A stretch of DNA of 64,000 bases from Lactarius indigo (Eukaryota > Basidiomycota > Agaricomycetes > Russulales > Russulaceae), in contig JAFKAC010000011.1 in assembly GCA_025766275.1 (NCBI GenBank), positions 434,001 through 498,000 on the forward strand. The letters run 5' to 3'. A program made the position numbers and the translations under genes. Each line of letters opens with the position of its first letter. Position 1 is the stretch's first letter. Under the pieces are notes generated by a model. It saw only the letters and a list, made by a program, of their open reading frames with translations, ran no database searches and was not told the DNA's origin. Positions 40,880-54,219 of this stretch are shown in pieces.

Positions 40880-42477
40880 CTACTTGGTGGTGCCAATCCC
40901 ACGCCCGCCGCGACCTGGTCCCCCACGACCACGGAATCCACCACCACCACCCCGCATGTCACCATTTACGGGGGGACCGCCGCGTGGTCTACTGACTGGA
41001 CGCTCACCACGCTCTTTGCGAGTCTCGACCATGATACGCATCTGCTGGCCCTCCCCTGTGTCGATGCGAATGCCGCCCTCACCCCCCTGCGCGGTGGGAA
41101 GGGAGGCGGCGATGGCACGGCGCGCGGCATCGATGGTGGTGAACTCGAGGAACGCGCATGCTTTGCTACGCACGATGTCAAGGTCTTTGATGGGTCCAAA
41201 ACGAGTGGTCAAAGTGTTCCTCAAGGCTACCTCCGTAACACCCTCTTGTACGCTCTGTAAAAATGTCTGAGGGCCCCATATCACAAGTAGCTATGGAACG
41301 TAATCTTACCTTGACAAAGCATTGGGGATTTGAGACATTAGATGCGGCCACATATGCAGGATGGGAATCTCGTTGCTGCTGCTGTTGAGGTCGGGCGCCA
41401 TGACTCACGGGTGTCTGGGTCCCACTCCCAGGGGATGATGAGCTGGCAGCAGGCGCTTCGCTGGTGCCACGAGACTCCTGCGCCACAGCTGAACCCCACT
41501 TCTTCGAGTTAGCTGCGGCCAGATTGGCCCATGTCTTCGGCGCAGGCGGGGCAGGTGGCAACGCAGGTTGAGAAGGAGCAACAGGTGGGGGAGGCTGTGA
41601 TGGAGCGGGGGAGACAGCAGGTGGTGGGGCGGGTGACGCAGCTGGTGCCGGGGATTCCACGGTAGGTGCGGGTTCGGGTTCAGGAGTAGATGGTTTTTCA
41701 GGTGAAGCCGGGGCCAAGGTCTCGGGAACTTCATGCTCGGGCTCTGCATGTCCATTCGTGTGGGGCTCCGCAACAGGGGGTTCCGGTACAGGAACGACCT
41801 CTTCTGCGGGAGCTGCGGAAGGGGTGGGAGAAGCGGTCTGCACAGGTTCGGGAGCCTGAACGTCCACAGTAGGGGATACCGACTGCGGCGGCTCAGGTGA
41901 TAGGGGAGAGTCAGCCTCTGGCAGAGATCGCGCGGAAACCGAAACCAGTTCGGCTTCAGTGACAACTTGCTCTAGCTCGTCTTCGTCGCTCTCAACGGTC
42001 TCCTCTTTGAGGAAGCGAAAGATGTCGTTGAGAACAAAGTAGCCGTTGGGTTGCTCGGCGAGGAAGAAGGTCTGAACAAATTTCCGCCATGGTTCGCCAC
42101 GGTTTGACATTTCACCAATGACCTGAATGATAATGCCACCATTGGCAGAGGACTGTGCGTCGACAGAGTGGATGAAGACCTTGCAGTCTTTAAACCCAAT
42201 CGAGGTTATTTTGTTGTGAATTTCCTTTTCGAAAAGTTGAGACTGGTCGAAAAAAAGGAGATTCAACGATGAGACAGACCTGTTGACCGTAACAGGGTGT
42301 GCCATCTTCGCCTTCAGTACCGTGAATGAACGTGGATGTTTTGTTGTAGAAACAGTGGAGACGCTCGGGATGCTTATTCACGAATGTATAATATTGAGGG
42401 ACAAATTGCCATCCCACTTCAGATGGGACGACGTTATTATGAGAAGAATCGTTGTTGGAAGGAGCGGTACTCGTCAT
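40880..42477 (-). CDS. NTF2-RRM protein, G3BP/Bre5-like
   Basis: Proteins of this layout are RNA-binding stress-granule factors and cofactors of the ubiquitin protease Ubp3 (Bre5 in yeast, Nxt3 in fission yeast, G3BP in animals). The N-terminal NTF2-like domain reads VGWQFVPQYYTFVNKHPERL, then after an intron (about 42223-42289) EIHNKITSIGFKDCKVFIHS, VQTFFLAEQPNGYFVLNDIF. A long Pro/Ala/Glu-rich linker ends in PKTWANLAAANSKKWG. The C-terminal RRM is ALRNTLTTRFGPIKDLDIVR, ACAFLEFTTIDAARRAI. The tail is rich in RGG (GGGGGFRGRGGPGRGGRG). A second intron region lies near 41255-41318. The start at 42477 is the ATG of TSTAPSNNDSS. Neighbours on the same strand are the MAP kinase upstream and a disordered protein downstream. 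Confidence 0.88.
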
Positions 42478-42767
42478 GATGGGGTGGAGAAAGCTGTGGA
42501 GGTTAGAAGAGGGTAGAGTCGGGGACAAATGAACATACTGATGCGATGAATGTGGAGAGAATAAATGCGAAAGGAGAATCTAAGAGAAATTGAGAGAGAG
42601 CAGATTTCAGAAGTCGGGCAGTTGAGTCAACGTCGTTGAGGACGGTGCGCAAAAGTCTGAACGCGGCAGACAAACTTTCTCAGTCCGGCATCTCCCGTGC
42701 CACTTCATCGCACAACCTAACTACACTCGAACAAATCTAGCTGCTGCGTTCGTAATGCGTATCGTCC

Positions 42768-44376
<1,609 letters not shown>

Positions 44377-44879
44377 GGTACAATGGAGTGTAGCTAGGTG
44401 ATGGTTGAGATGGTTGAAATAAAAGAGTCGACCTCGCTGAGACCAAGAACAAAAAGTGAGCTCAAGCGCCAGAGATTGGGTTCTACTCTAAGTGAACGCC
44501 CAAATCTGGACTGGCTCCCCACACTCGCCATGACAATAACCTTCGTCGCCAGGCAATGCTGTTATTTTCGACTCGTGAGTTTACCCATATCCATTGAGTT
44601 CTCACGTTCTCACCGCCCTTGTAACCCCGTTGCCTGAGAACTGACTGTTGCCGTCAATCGTCCCGTCTACGGCATTTGACACCTGATCCCAGCTATTGGT
44701 CGTGGTAGACGCACCTTGCGTCCTCGCCTCTCATGCGCCGTGTAGTCTAATGGGTCTGCCGGAAATAAGGCGAAAGTACAGTTCAACTGAGAGTATAGTA
44801 TTGTCTACGGGTCGTTGTACATGCGACGCGACGGCTGTCGTGAGGACTACATTTCCCGGCAGACGTGAGCCGTCGTAGC
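44377..44879. other. intergenic, MAP kinase promoter
   Basis: No gene is visible. The left part is the upstream region of the kinase gene; the duplicated segment shared with 54.2 kb begins near 44880. Confidence 0.45.
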
Positions 44880-47800
44880 CGTGTTTCTTGCAGATCACAT
44901 GCCAGTTTGTGCTTGGACCGCATTGGTATTCCGTGCCGTGAATAGTGTTACGATTTCGCATACATAGCAAGGCGATACACGAGCAGAATCAAGAAGGAAT
45001 AACACTGTATACACGTCGAAAATACACGAAGCCTCAAACCCCTCCTCCCTCGTGGTTGGACATCGGGTATACATCATCAGCATCTGGCGCACGTGGAGAG
45101 GGGCGTTCCCGACGTGATAAAAAGACGAAAAGATTGTAGCACTTAACGCGGCCGTTGCTAAACGCTTGCATGATGGACGGTAGCCGGCTGCTGGGCCACA
45201 CTTCACTGTCATCACTGGACTCCCAGGCCCTTCGGATGCACGACCCAACGAGGGCAGCCAACGTGACAGAAGCCACCGCAACGAAGATCCGCGTTGGGGT
45301 GTTCGACTGATAGAAACTAAAGAGCAGCAGCGCAACGAAAAACATCACTGTCCTGTCGTCCAGGGGAGGAGGGGGAGTGATAGATGCAAATGAGCTCAAA
45401 GAAGTTTCCAACGATGTGGGAGATGACCTACGCCCAAATCAGCAGTGCCCATGGGAGACTGAAGATAATGGCCATCGGTTCTAGACCGAATATCCGATGA
45501 GTACTCTTGTAAAGGTAGGCAGACTGCCACAACAAGATCAGCTGAGAACAGAGACCTAAACGACATAGTCCACTCACCGCGCCTGCGGGGTCTTCCCTCT
45601 GTTTGAAACGGTGATGGCGAATTAAGAGCAGGCCGATTACGATGCTTCCTAGGCTCGCCAGAATCGATAGGGAACTGGGGATCTGCGCAGGAGACAAAAA
45701 GATTTCGACCTGTCCTGTACTCGGTATACCGTTGTAGACGTTGGAAATGACCACGCCGGGAATGGCGAGGAACCCAACATTTGCTGTAAGCATCACGGTC
45801 GACTGGGAAATCCATCGTGTGAAGCTTGATAAATCTAGTTTGGAAGTAGCACTTTAACGTACCCAGAGAACCAATTCTACCCACTCATCTAGTAATCTGG
45901 TCATGAAGCCTTTCCAGACCGTCTCAATGATGATTTCATCCGTCCACAGTTTTTGAATATCCTGTAGATGGACCTCCGGCGCGAAGAAGAGTACGGGAGA
46001 CAGTACCGTGATAAGTAGCGACCTTTCTTGTTTCACCCCAGAATAGACTGTCTTGTTTCTGATTAATCGAGCGTGCTGCTGTCCGTGGATATATAGGAAC
46101 CTCCAGTGTGCTGAACACGTGCGTTCGTCAGTGAACGACAAATGTCTGTGATATTCTGGGTGTACCGAAAAAAGAAAGGAGTCGGGCTTGGTAAACGCAT
46201 CTCGTAAGTAACATAAGACCCCAAAGTCAAACCTATTCTGTGACTCACTGACGCCGGCAGTGTGATACACGACACCAGCATCGGACTCTGTTTCACAAGG
46301 TTAGTGGCACTTATCATCTTCGTAGCGCTTCGGGCGTACTCTTAGCTTTTCGTACAAGTATGATCATCTTCTGCATGGTATCATCATCGTATGGTAGAGT
46401 CGAAATATTTGAGGTCATGACATCTGTGGTACCAACCGTTGAGTTTTATCGTGAAGGCACAGCCGGGGACACGTAGTTACCCATGCATCCATACGACAAG
46501 ATCCCTACGAGTTCATCGTAAACAGCGGGTTGAAGACAGCGGCCATTAAAAACGGCTGGAAAGAGAGACCAATGGGTCCTAAAAATAGATCAATGCGCAA
46601 GTCTAAGATCTAGCCTAAATGGCCGACGCACCAATAAAGAGCCTCCAATCGATGCTCTGCACACCAGATCAGGGGGAACGGAGACGAAATTGAAGATGAA
46701 ACCCGCAACGCACTGACATGGGCGGGCGAGGTGACGTAGAAAACTTCAGATATCATGTGGTCCGCGTCGTACGCGTCAAGCCAAAACAAGCACCGGGTTT
46801 CGTGGCAAGCATAGTAATAAGACCACTGCACTCGCCCATCTTCTGTGGGCATAATGTCAAGCACCAGGTCATAATTGTTTGATGGGATTATTAATTCTTC
46901 GTGACGTATGATCCTCTGTAGGTAGTCGTAGAACTCTTCCATCTCCTCCTTCAAATAGAGATTGTGCATATTTGTTTCAGTGAACAGCCTCTTCAATCAC
47001 GATTTGGTTATAGCTGAGTACTTATAAGGGCGATAATGCACGCACCTTGTCTTTATCGTAGAAATAAAGGGCCCCATCTGGGTGGGTAGCTGGGATCCAA
47101 GGAGTACAGTCTTCTTCGGGTGAGCCTTGCTCAGGATCAATCTGCTTCGGGACGCTGGGGAGGGAGGCATTATACACTGATGACCATTCAGGTCGCATAC
47201 ATACTGAGAAAATGTCGTTGTCAAGGCTCCAATTTCGTAGTATTTCCTCTCGCGGGGTCTGCCAAAAAGACGTAAGAGATTAACGGAGTAATATTATTAT
47301 TGACTTGCACCGTGACATTCTTCGTGTATCGTGGAATTTGTTCGGAGACTATCAACCGCAAGAGACGGCCATCAGGCATCGGAAAAGAGGCCGGAGGAGT
47401 GAGTTGGGGCGATCTTCTAGGTAAGTCGGGAGGGCTGAAAGTGGGAGATGAATGGACAGTGGGAGAGCCTGCGGAGTACGGCTCCTCCTGCAGCGGTGGT
47501 GAGTTGACCAAATGGCTACGATGAAGTGGTTCTGTTGACGGGTTCTCGACTCCCACGACCACATTCGCCGAAGACTGTCCTCTGCGATGACCGGGGATAC
47601 CGGTTCGGCATGATGACGTGTGGGGATGGGGGGAAACTTCGAGACGCCCTGTCGATGGTCCACATCCAAATTGGCGGTGAGCTGCTTTATGGTTTGCTTT
47701 TGACTGGCCAAGCGGTGTATGCAAGGACTCGTGGGAATGTGATTGAGTGAGAGAGAGCCTGCCAATGGCGTTAGAGTGTATCGCTCCATCAAACATCGAT

Positions 47801-48240
47801 GGGTAGGCCTGGGGATGGTCATGCTGAGATTTTGCAGTGAGGTCGGCAGGCACTGGATGAGTGGCGCCAGGTGAGCTTGCCAATTGAACTTGCTGAACAG
47901 CGTCTCGTAGGCTCGAGTCGGCCGATGGAATATTACTGCAAGCTACTGCATGATCTTGTCTCACATCTAAACGAGCCCCAGCTTGAGCCCCGCTGTCGTT
48001 GTTCCACGAGCGCCAAATGCCCAATCTGCTAACGAGGAAAGCTAAAAACGGGGCCCAGGATTTGATGCAACGGGGAATGAGTCTCCTCGGAAAGTGTAAT
48101 CGGCAAAGTAGCTTGCATAGAAATTTGAGAAAAACCTTGAGTACGGAAGCCATGTGGAGTGAGCAGAACACCTGGGGTCTCAAGCTCCCAAGGAGCAAAT
48201 GCTGTGGCAGTGTCTTCGCCACATAAATCCTATTTTGCGT
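44880..48240. repeat. segmental duplication, copy A
   Basis: This is a direct repeat of about 3.3 kb shared with 54220-57640, covering a complete gene plus roughly 150 bases beyond its 3' end. Similarity is high over exons and introns but not perfect, with many scattered substitutions and small indels, so the duplication is not recent. Confidence 0.8.
45034..48153 (-). CDS. WW-domain-like multi-pass membrane protein, copy A
   Basis: The start at 48153 gives SVLKVFLKFLCKLLCRLHF, a basic amphipathic beginning. A Ser/Pro/His-rich linker of about 250 residues follows. A conserved block DGRLLRLIVSEQIPRYTKNV precedes a WW-like half-motif (CTPWIPATHPDGALYFYD). Then come RLFTETNMHNLYLKEEMEEF, a second aromatic block (YYYACHETRCLFWLDAYDAD) and VYDELVGILSYGCM. 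The C-terminal third has several membrane segments (NVGFLAIPGVVISNVYN, SILASLGSIVIGLLLI, LEPMAIIFSLPWALLIWA, MFFVALLLFSFY). This combination is a known but functionally uncharacterised Agaricomycete family. The gene contains about eight introns. Its start lies only 95 bases from the divergent metacaspase ATG. Confidence 0.72.
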
Positions 48241-48248
48241 CTTCCACA
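48154..48248. promoter_or_regulatory. 95-bp divergent promoter, WW-TM copy A / metacaspase
   Basis: The two start codons point away from each other across 95 bases. The corresponding sequence above copy B (57582 on) is only partly similar and has no metacaspase. Confidence 0.45.
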
Positions 48249-50230
48249 ATGAGTCCCCCACGTCGTCCGGCGAAGGGAGCCAAACACCAAGGAAACCCCA
48301 ACGTCACACATAGTACCTTTGTAACTAATAACGACACTCCTACCACGCGCTCCCGAGCTCGCGCCCCAGACCTCACCGCTCAGGACGATCGGGATATCCT
48401 GGAACTTTTATACTCGCTGGATCCATCATTCGTTGTTTCTTCTCATGCTTCAGAGAGGATTCATCCACAAACGTTTGTCAATTAGACTCCCTCTCCCTGA
48501 TTACGATCCCTCGCTGAACAAGAACACCAGTATCCCGCTCTCTTGGCCCTTGCCTACACGTACTCTTTTTTACCTGTCACCGGACCATGCCGTTGACATA
48601 TTCTTTTGCTAGCAGTGCAAACACAACCACTGTACGATGTGAGTCGTGAACACCAGGCTCACCGACCCCGTCCGCGCACAGCCCTACTTTCGCGCATCGG
48701 GCAGAAGAAAGGCCTTTTGGTATGTTGACAACAAGTGACGTCAACCGTCGATTTTTTTTTATGACAAAATAAGATCGGGACCAATTACTCAACACACCCA
48801 GACTCCCAATTTAGGCTTAAGTGGGGTGTTCGTGATGCACATGAGATCGCGCATTTTCTTCATAGTACCACTTCGCTTCTTAAGACGATGCAGCGCCTAT
48901 CTTCTGATGTTGCTTTCAGAATCCTTTGGTATTGAGGGGAATAATATGCGAGTCCTTACAGACGATCAACCCGGGAATCTACCAACCAAGACAAATATAG
49001 TGAGCCACCCGGACAACTTGTCGCACTTATCACTTGATTTACGTCGTGCAGCTAGCGGGGATGCGTTGGTTGGCCGAAGGCGCTCAAACCGGTGACACTT
49101 TGTTCTTTTATTGTAAGTATCTATACTGGTACTAGCCCATGGGCTGGCTGTCCCTAACGTCAACGTTAATCTAGTCTCCGGACACGCTGCACAGATTATG
49201 GATACGTATGGAGTTGAAGACGGACTTGACGAGTGTTTGTTGTGCTTCTTCGTAAGGTGACCTTGATATGATTAACAGCAACAGGCATCTGCGCTATGGA
49301 CTATAAGGGGAATGGGCAATTTCAACCAGGCCCAGCTACACCTGGGGTCATTCTTGATGACGTCGGTCGCAGCAAATTACAATCAGTCAGCCCATTGATC
49401 GATGTCGTTACTCAGGACATACACGACATAATGGTCAAGACCCTTCCGCGGGGTTGTCGCCTGACCGCCGTCCTCGACGTGAGCCAGATCATTTAAGCAT
49501 GCAACCACACTTATAATACATTTGTAGTGCTGCCATTCCGGGACTCTCCTTGGCACGCTGTTCCTAGAAAACCCTTGATTCACTGACCCTTACCCTATTT
49601 CAGCTCTCCCTTTTATTGTAAGCGGGCGTGTCTTCAGACTCATTCGCCCTGACGTGTTTCCTCAGTTCGACTCACAGGATGTGCTCAAGTACAATCCTGA
49701 TGTTGTTCAACAGGAGTCCTCCGGGGACGTGGTCAGTGTTGTCTTATTGGATGAAACATTAACTCCTAGATATCATTTCAGATCGCTTTGGGCTTTTGCA
49801 AGGACAGTGGAAGGACTTTCGAGGCGCGCGAGGGTGGCGCCTTGCGCAAAGTACGTGTCATTTAGCTAGTTCGCCACCAACACGACCCGAGCACTCTGGT
49901 CGATTTCACAGGCTTTCATTGAGTACATGACTAGGTCAGGAGACCGCACAACCTACCGCGGTATCATCCAGAGTCTTCGGTATGTATGCCTCACTGTGCT
50001 GCTCGTTTGTCACCAAGGGCAATTTCAACAGCACCTATATGGACGCAAATTTTTTCGGGCAGCGGCCCCAGGTAGGCCAATTTCAGGAAGTGACACCACT
50101 GTCGTTGATCCCAACCTATACTCATAGCTCTCAAGCTCTCACTGGATCGTACGCTTCTCCTCTGACATTTGCACTGGAACTTGACGTACCTTCTACTCTC
50201 CAGGATTCCAACAGACAGTTTACCATCTAA
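48249..50230 (+). CDS. type I metacaspase
   Basis: Metacaspases are Arg/Lys-specific, calcium-activated cysteine proteases linked to fungal cell death and protein quality control. Splicing the core gives KKGLLIGTNYSTHPDSQ, WGVRDAHEIAHFLHK, NMRVLTDDQPGNLPTKTN, AEGAQTGDTLFFYFSGHAAQ with the catalytic His in SGH, then DIHDIMVKTLPRGCRLTAVL and DCCHSGT with the catalytic Cys. Next come LPFIVSGRV, ALGFCKDSGRTFEAREGG, and EYMTRSGDRTTYRGIIQSL. The end NFFGQRPQVGQF to RQFTI matches the family C-terminus. Introns are about 45-60 bases. The one after CCHSGTLL has no GT donor and would need a GC-AG intron (about 49545-49601) or else contains a stop. The first exon (SPPRRPAKGAKHQGNPN) and its joining to the core are uncertain. 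Confidence 0.8.
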
Positions 50231-50971
50231 GTAGGTGGACCCCCTCCAGAGTTTACGGTATGAGCCCCCCTTTGGTATACGTGGTGCACTCATAGCCGAC
50301 GCACGAGTGGCGTGGCAGGAGGATTCTTTCCTTTGAATCAATTTCTATTCTGACATGTATCTATGACAAGGACCGGATGCGTGAGGCAATAATGATGACA
50401 AGCTAGGGGGGTGCTGCGAAATAACAATGCACGGTCAGAGCACAAGCGAGCCACAATACCGTGACGTCCAAACGTATGGGCAGTCAAGCGGGGTGAGGCC
50501 GAGCGAAGGGGGTCGGACATTAGGCATGGGCTGGGGTCAGCCCTGGTCTACGGGGAAGGGGCGGCGGTGAGAGAACGGAAGGCGGTATGTGTCCTATAGG
50601 AAGTTGAGAACGATGTCGATCAGAGGATGACGATGGGGGTGGGACGACCATCAGCCATGTTCGGCGTGAGCATGGGTGTGGAGAGGTATAAAGGTGCCCG
50701 TGGTTTGGAGCTCATATCCACCCAGACATTTCGTGTCAGTCTTGGATGTTCTTGAACTGGATAATGTGTCGCTGACTGCGGCCGGGGGCGTAGAGCTGGA
50801 ACAAGTGGTCGTATCGTGTGACGCGTGACGCGAGGCCATAATTCCCAATGAGTAATCATTAATCATTATTTCGTCGCACTGTTATCCCTAATCGTAATGA
50901 CACAACGTAAGCAGATCAATCTTGGTGAGCATGGGATGACTTGTTTCTCGGTAGGTGATGATCGATGATGC
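50231..50971. other. intergenic, F-box gene promoter
   Basis: No supported gene. A G-rich stretch with repeated GGGG words lies at 50520-50650. Confidence 0.45.
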
Positions 50972-52648
50972 ATGATGATTGAGGTACTCTCCGACGACGT
51001 CCTTCTGAAAATATTCCGTCACTACCTAGATGCCTCTCCGTCATTTTGGTTTATGCTTGCGCATGTATGCCGAAGCTGGCGACAGATCATATTCACATCA
51101 CCTCTGGGTCTACATCTTCGACTCTACTGTACGTACGGAACGCCTGTCTTGAAGACTCTAGATTGTTGGCCACCCTTTCCTCTCGTCGTGGACTACGGAG
51201 GATTTCCTATGCTACGTCCCCCTGCTCCCGAGGATGAGGACAATATCATGGCCGCACTCGAGCGATATAATCGTGTTCGTTCCATCAATCTCACCGTTTC
51301 GAGCTCGATCCTGAAAAGGCTTTCCACAATCCTTGAGCCATTCGCAGAACTAGAAGAGCTTTTTCTTCTGTCCGAAGATAACGCGCAGATGACCCTCCCC
51401 AGCGCTTGTTGGTGGGGTCATCGCCTTCGTACTCTCCACTCGACCAGGATTGCCTTTCCCTCACTCCCGCAACTTCTTTCACCCTCCCAAGATCTCGTGG
51501 ATATTCAACTCCACGAAATCCCTGGTGTTGGGTATTTTTCCCCAGAAGCGTTCGCAAGTGCCTTGTGTGGGATGACCCAACTTCAAACACTTTCACTCCA
51601 CTTCCTTTCCCTCCCTCCCCGCCGGAAATACTTCGGCTTGCTTCCGCCGCCAGGAGACCGCATTGTTCTCCCAGCTCTCACCCGCCTCAAATATCGTGGA
51701 ATTAGCAAGTACCTGGACAGTCTTGTGGCCAGAGTCGATGCTCCTCGTCTAGGATATATCGATGTCACGTTCTTCAGCCAACCCACCTTGGACGCTTCGC
51801 AACTTGGCCTATTCATCGACCGGATAGAAATGCAGAGATCACCCCGTCGAGCAGACATTCTATCCTCCGGGTGTGCCATTGCCATCGCCTTTACCCATCC
51901 AGGAGCTCTTGCACGGCTTGGATTGCAAATATCGTGCGAACAATTAGACTGGCAGTTGTCCTCGGTCTCTCAAATTTGTGACCAATTTTCCCCATTCCTA
52001 TTCCGTGTAGAAGATCTAAGCATCAATACGATTCGGCCTCCAAGCGGGAAGGATTACATGCTCGGCGAACAATGGCTGGAACTTATCAGGGCATTCCGCG
52101 ACGCGAAAGACTTTCGCGTGGCCGGCGGGCTTGCGACGGACATCTTGGATGCTTTGCATCCAGCCGACCAGGAGCATACAACTGTGCTCCCCGTCCTGAA
52201 AAATCTCCATGTACAGGAACCCATGTCGATGCATGGCCTATTGCGGAACTCCGTAGAGTCATTCGTCACCCAACGACATCTCTCCGGTTATCCCGTACGG
52301 ATATATGCTTCAGGGTCGCGATATACGTGCCAAATCTGTAGCGCCGGTTTCAGACACTGGCGAGAACTCACCGGACATGTTAAATACGAGCACCCAAACT
52401 GCGCCATCTTCGAGTGGTTGCGGACACGCAATTATCTATCCCGAGAACATCGGGACCTCGAAAGCGAACGCCCCGAAGTACACACCGATGCGCCCATTTT
52501 GAATAGTGCTTTACAATCCGATGGGACTCATGCTGGGGTAGAACAAGGGAAAACGAACGATATTCGAGCACACGCGAAGACAGGTGTGAAAAAGCGATTA
52601 CAGTTTGGGGACTTATCCAAACTTTTGGGTATGCGTACAGGTAGATGA
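50972..52648 (+). CDS. F-box / leucine-rich protein with C-terminal zinc finger
   Basis: This 558-residue single-exon protein is expected to be a substrate adaptor of an SCF ubiquitin ligase. The F-box is at the very N-terminus (LSDDVLLKIFRHYLDASPSF, HVCRSWRQIIFTSPLGLHLR). The next lines (YCTYGTPVLKTLDCWPPFPL, NRVRSINLTVSSSILKRL) are typical of the large Agaricomycete F-box family, and leucine-rich repeats fill the middle (residues about 100-430). A C2H2-type finger CQICSAGFRHWRELTGHVKYEH lies near residue 450, followed by a charged tail. The frame is perfect. The substrate is unknown. The gene lies between the two copies of the WW-domain gene. Confidence 0.9.
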   Translation: MMIEVLSDDVLLKIFRHYLDASPSFWFMLAHVCRSWRQIIFTSPLGLHLRLYCTYGTPVLKTLDCWPPFPLVVDYGGFPMLRPPAPEDEDNIMAALERYNRVRSINLTVSSSILKRLSTILEPFAELEELFLLSEDNAQMTLPSACWWGHRLRTLHSTRIAFPSLPQLLSPSQDLVDIQLHEIPGVGYFSPEAFASALCGMTQLQTLSLHFLSLPPRRKYFGLLPPPGDRIVLPALTRLKYRGISKYLDSLVARVDAPRLGYIDVTFFSQPTLDASQLGLFIDRIEMQRSPRRADILSSGCAIAIAFTHPGALARLGLQISCEQLDWQLSSVSQICDQFSPFLFRVEDLSINTIRPPSGKDYMLGEQWLELIRAFRDAKDFRVAGGLATDILDALHPADQEHTTVLPVLKNLHVQEPMSMHGLLRNSVESFVTQRHLSGYPVRIYASGSRYTCQICSAGFRHWRELTGHVKYEHPNCAIFEWLRTRNYLSREHRDLESERPEVHTDAPILNSALQSDGTHAGVEQGKTNDIRAHAKTGVKKRLQFGDLSKLLGMRTGR

Positions 52649-54219
52649 CCTTAACACGGGTCTGGCTCGTTTTGTTGTAATCAGTACTAGCTAGGGCCCG
52701 AAGGGCCCCCTTATGTTGGATAGCCCCTCTAAAGCTACACGCTGACCGCCTAACTGCCCGAAATGACCTCGGAGCAACCTCAACGCCCGAGCTCGCATCA
52801 CGGTCATAAGGCGACCACATAAGTGCACAAGACACATCCTGCGTACCTTCTCCCTGGACAGCACCCTTACTTCATGTCCCACCTCCGTCCACCTTGCTGC
52901 GCCCTCTCACCGGTGACCGAATGCTGGAGTCCGCGCTCTCACCACCGGCGTGGTCTTTCATGCGCTCCAGTGGACCAGTTCTTATACTCACAGCCCTTTC
53001 CTTGTTGAAGCTCCCCGCGGCAGAGGTAGAGGTGCATAGATATCTGTTTTTGCCTGGCGCTGCGCGCCATACACCGCGGCTGTTGTGCACATGTCCGTGT
53101 CACGCTGACATTGCTCTCACAGTGCCAGCGTGGAAGGGCGGTCACGTGCCGGTGACCGAAACAAGACGAGAACGAGCGAGCAGGCCCTTGCATACAACAA
53201 AGACTCAAAACCAGCTGGAGAATGGGTGATGAGGCCACGTAGTGACTAGTGACTGGAGGATCCCATCTTAAATTCTCTGACTGGTCCAGCTGAGCTTGAA
53301 ACGGGGAGAACCGAGAAACTACGATGAGGAGCTGTTGTCGATTTTTCTTCTTTGTTGCGGAACCCCTTCGGACAAGGCAATGTATGAGGTTTACTACTAG
53401 GCCTTACCACCGGAGATGCTGGGCAGGTAGCCATACACCTAAATGCGACCAGTTTCCAAGGAGGAAGTACATTTATGCACACCCTTGGTCTGCCACACTT
53501 GCTGCCACATCTCTGGGTTGCTCCAGTCCAGAACTGCATCCGATGCACAACTACACCCCGCTCGAACTCAGCGCAGACCAAGTTACGCACAGTCAGTCAT
53601 TCCTCCCCATCTCTGCGCCACAGCACAGTGCTCATGGTTTCCAGTCCGTGCATACCTCCTTGCAGATGAGTGCGAGCATTGGCGGATTTATTCCGCCGGA
53701 GGCCCGAGCAGCGGTTGCGTCCGCGCGTACTACGCTCGGCCTCGGGTTTGTTTCGCGCATGCCCGCACAATTTTGGGTGCCCCTCGGGCAATGTATATTC
53801 TCGGATTCTCGTCTCGCTCCCACGCGTTTCTACGTTTTACAGATTCGGAATGTTGCCTATGACAGCTATGATACGTATGTACCATTACTATGATCTCATA
53901 TTCTCGAACATTCCCGCGCGCACCCGTTTTTGTCTCAAGATCGATTTGTAGCCTCGAATCAGAGGCAAGCGCGACTTGTATCCGTCTCGGTATCGTGCCC
54001 GATGGTCTGTGCGTCTCTTGGTGCGTCTCCCCGAGTATCTTAGCAAGCGTTCCGAATCGATTTTGAAAATACGTCTCATATTATTGTATTTGTACCTATA
54101 AAAATAGGCTCAAATGAGTGTCAGAACTGTAAATGACTGGTCCTCGACTCGTAAATCCCCCTTGTGCCTTCACGCAAATTGACTTCGCTCGTCCTCGCCC
54201 GCTTGTGCAAGGGACTTTT
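52649..54219. other. intergenic, 1.6 kb with no supported gene
   Basis: Several overlapping open frames of 100-190 codons occur on both strands (for example 53324-53893 plus). They have Cys/Ser/Arg-rich, unconserved-looking composition and no domain. No repeat or RNA gene is seen. Confidence 0.4.

Noticed and set aside
53324..53893. 189-codon plus-strand frame
   Set aside because: Cys/Ser/His-rich translation, overlapping open frames in all phases, no motif; probably chance openness.
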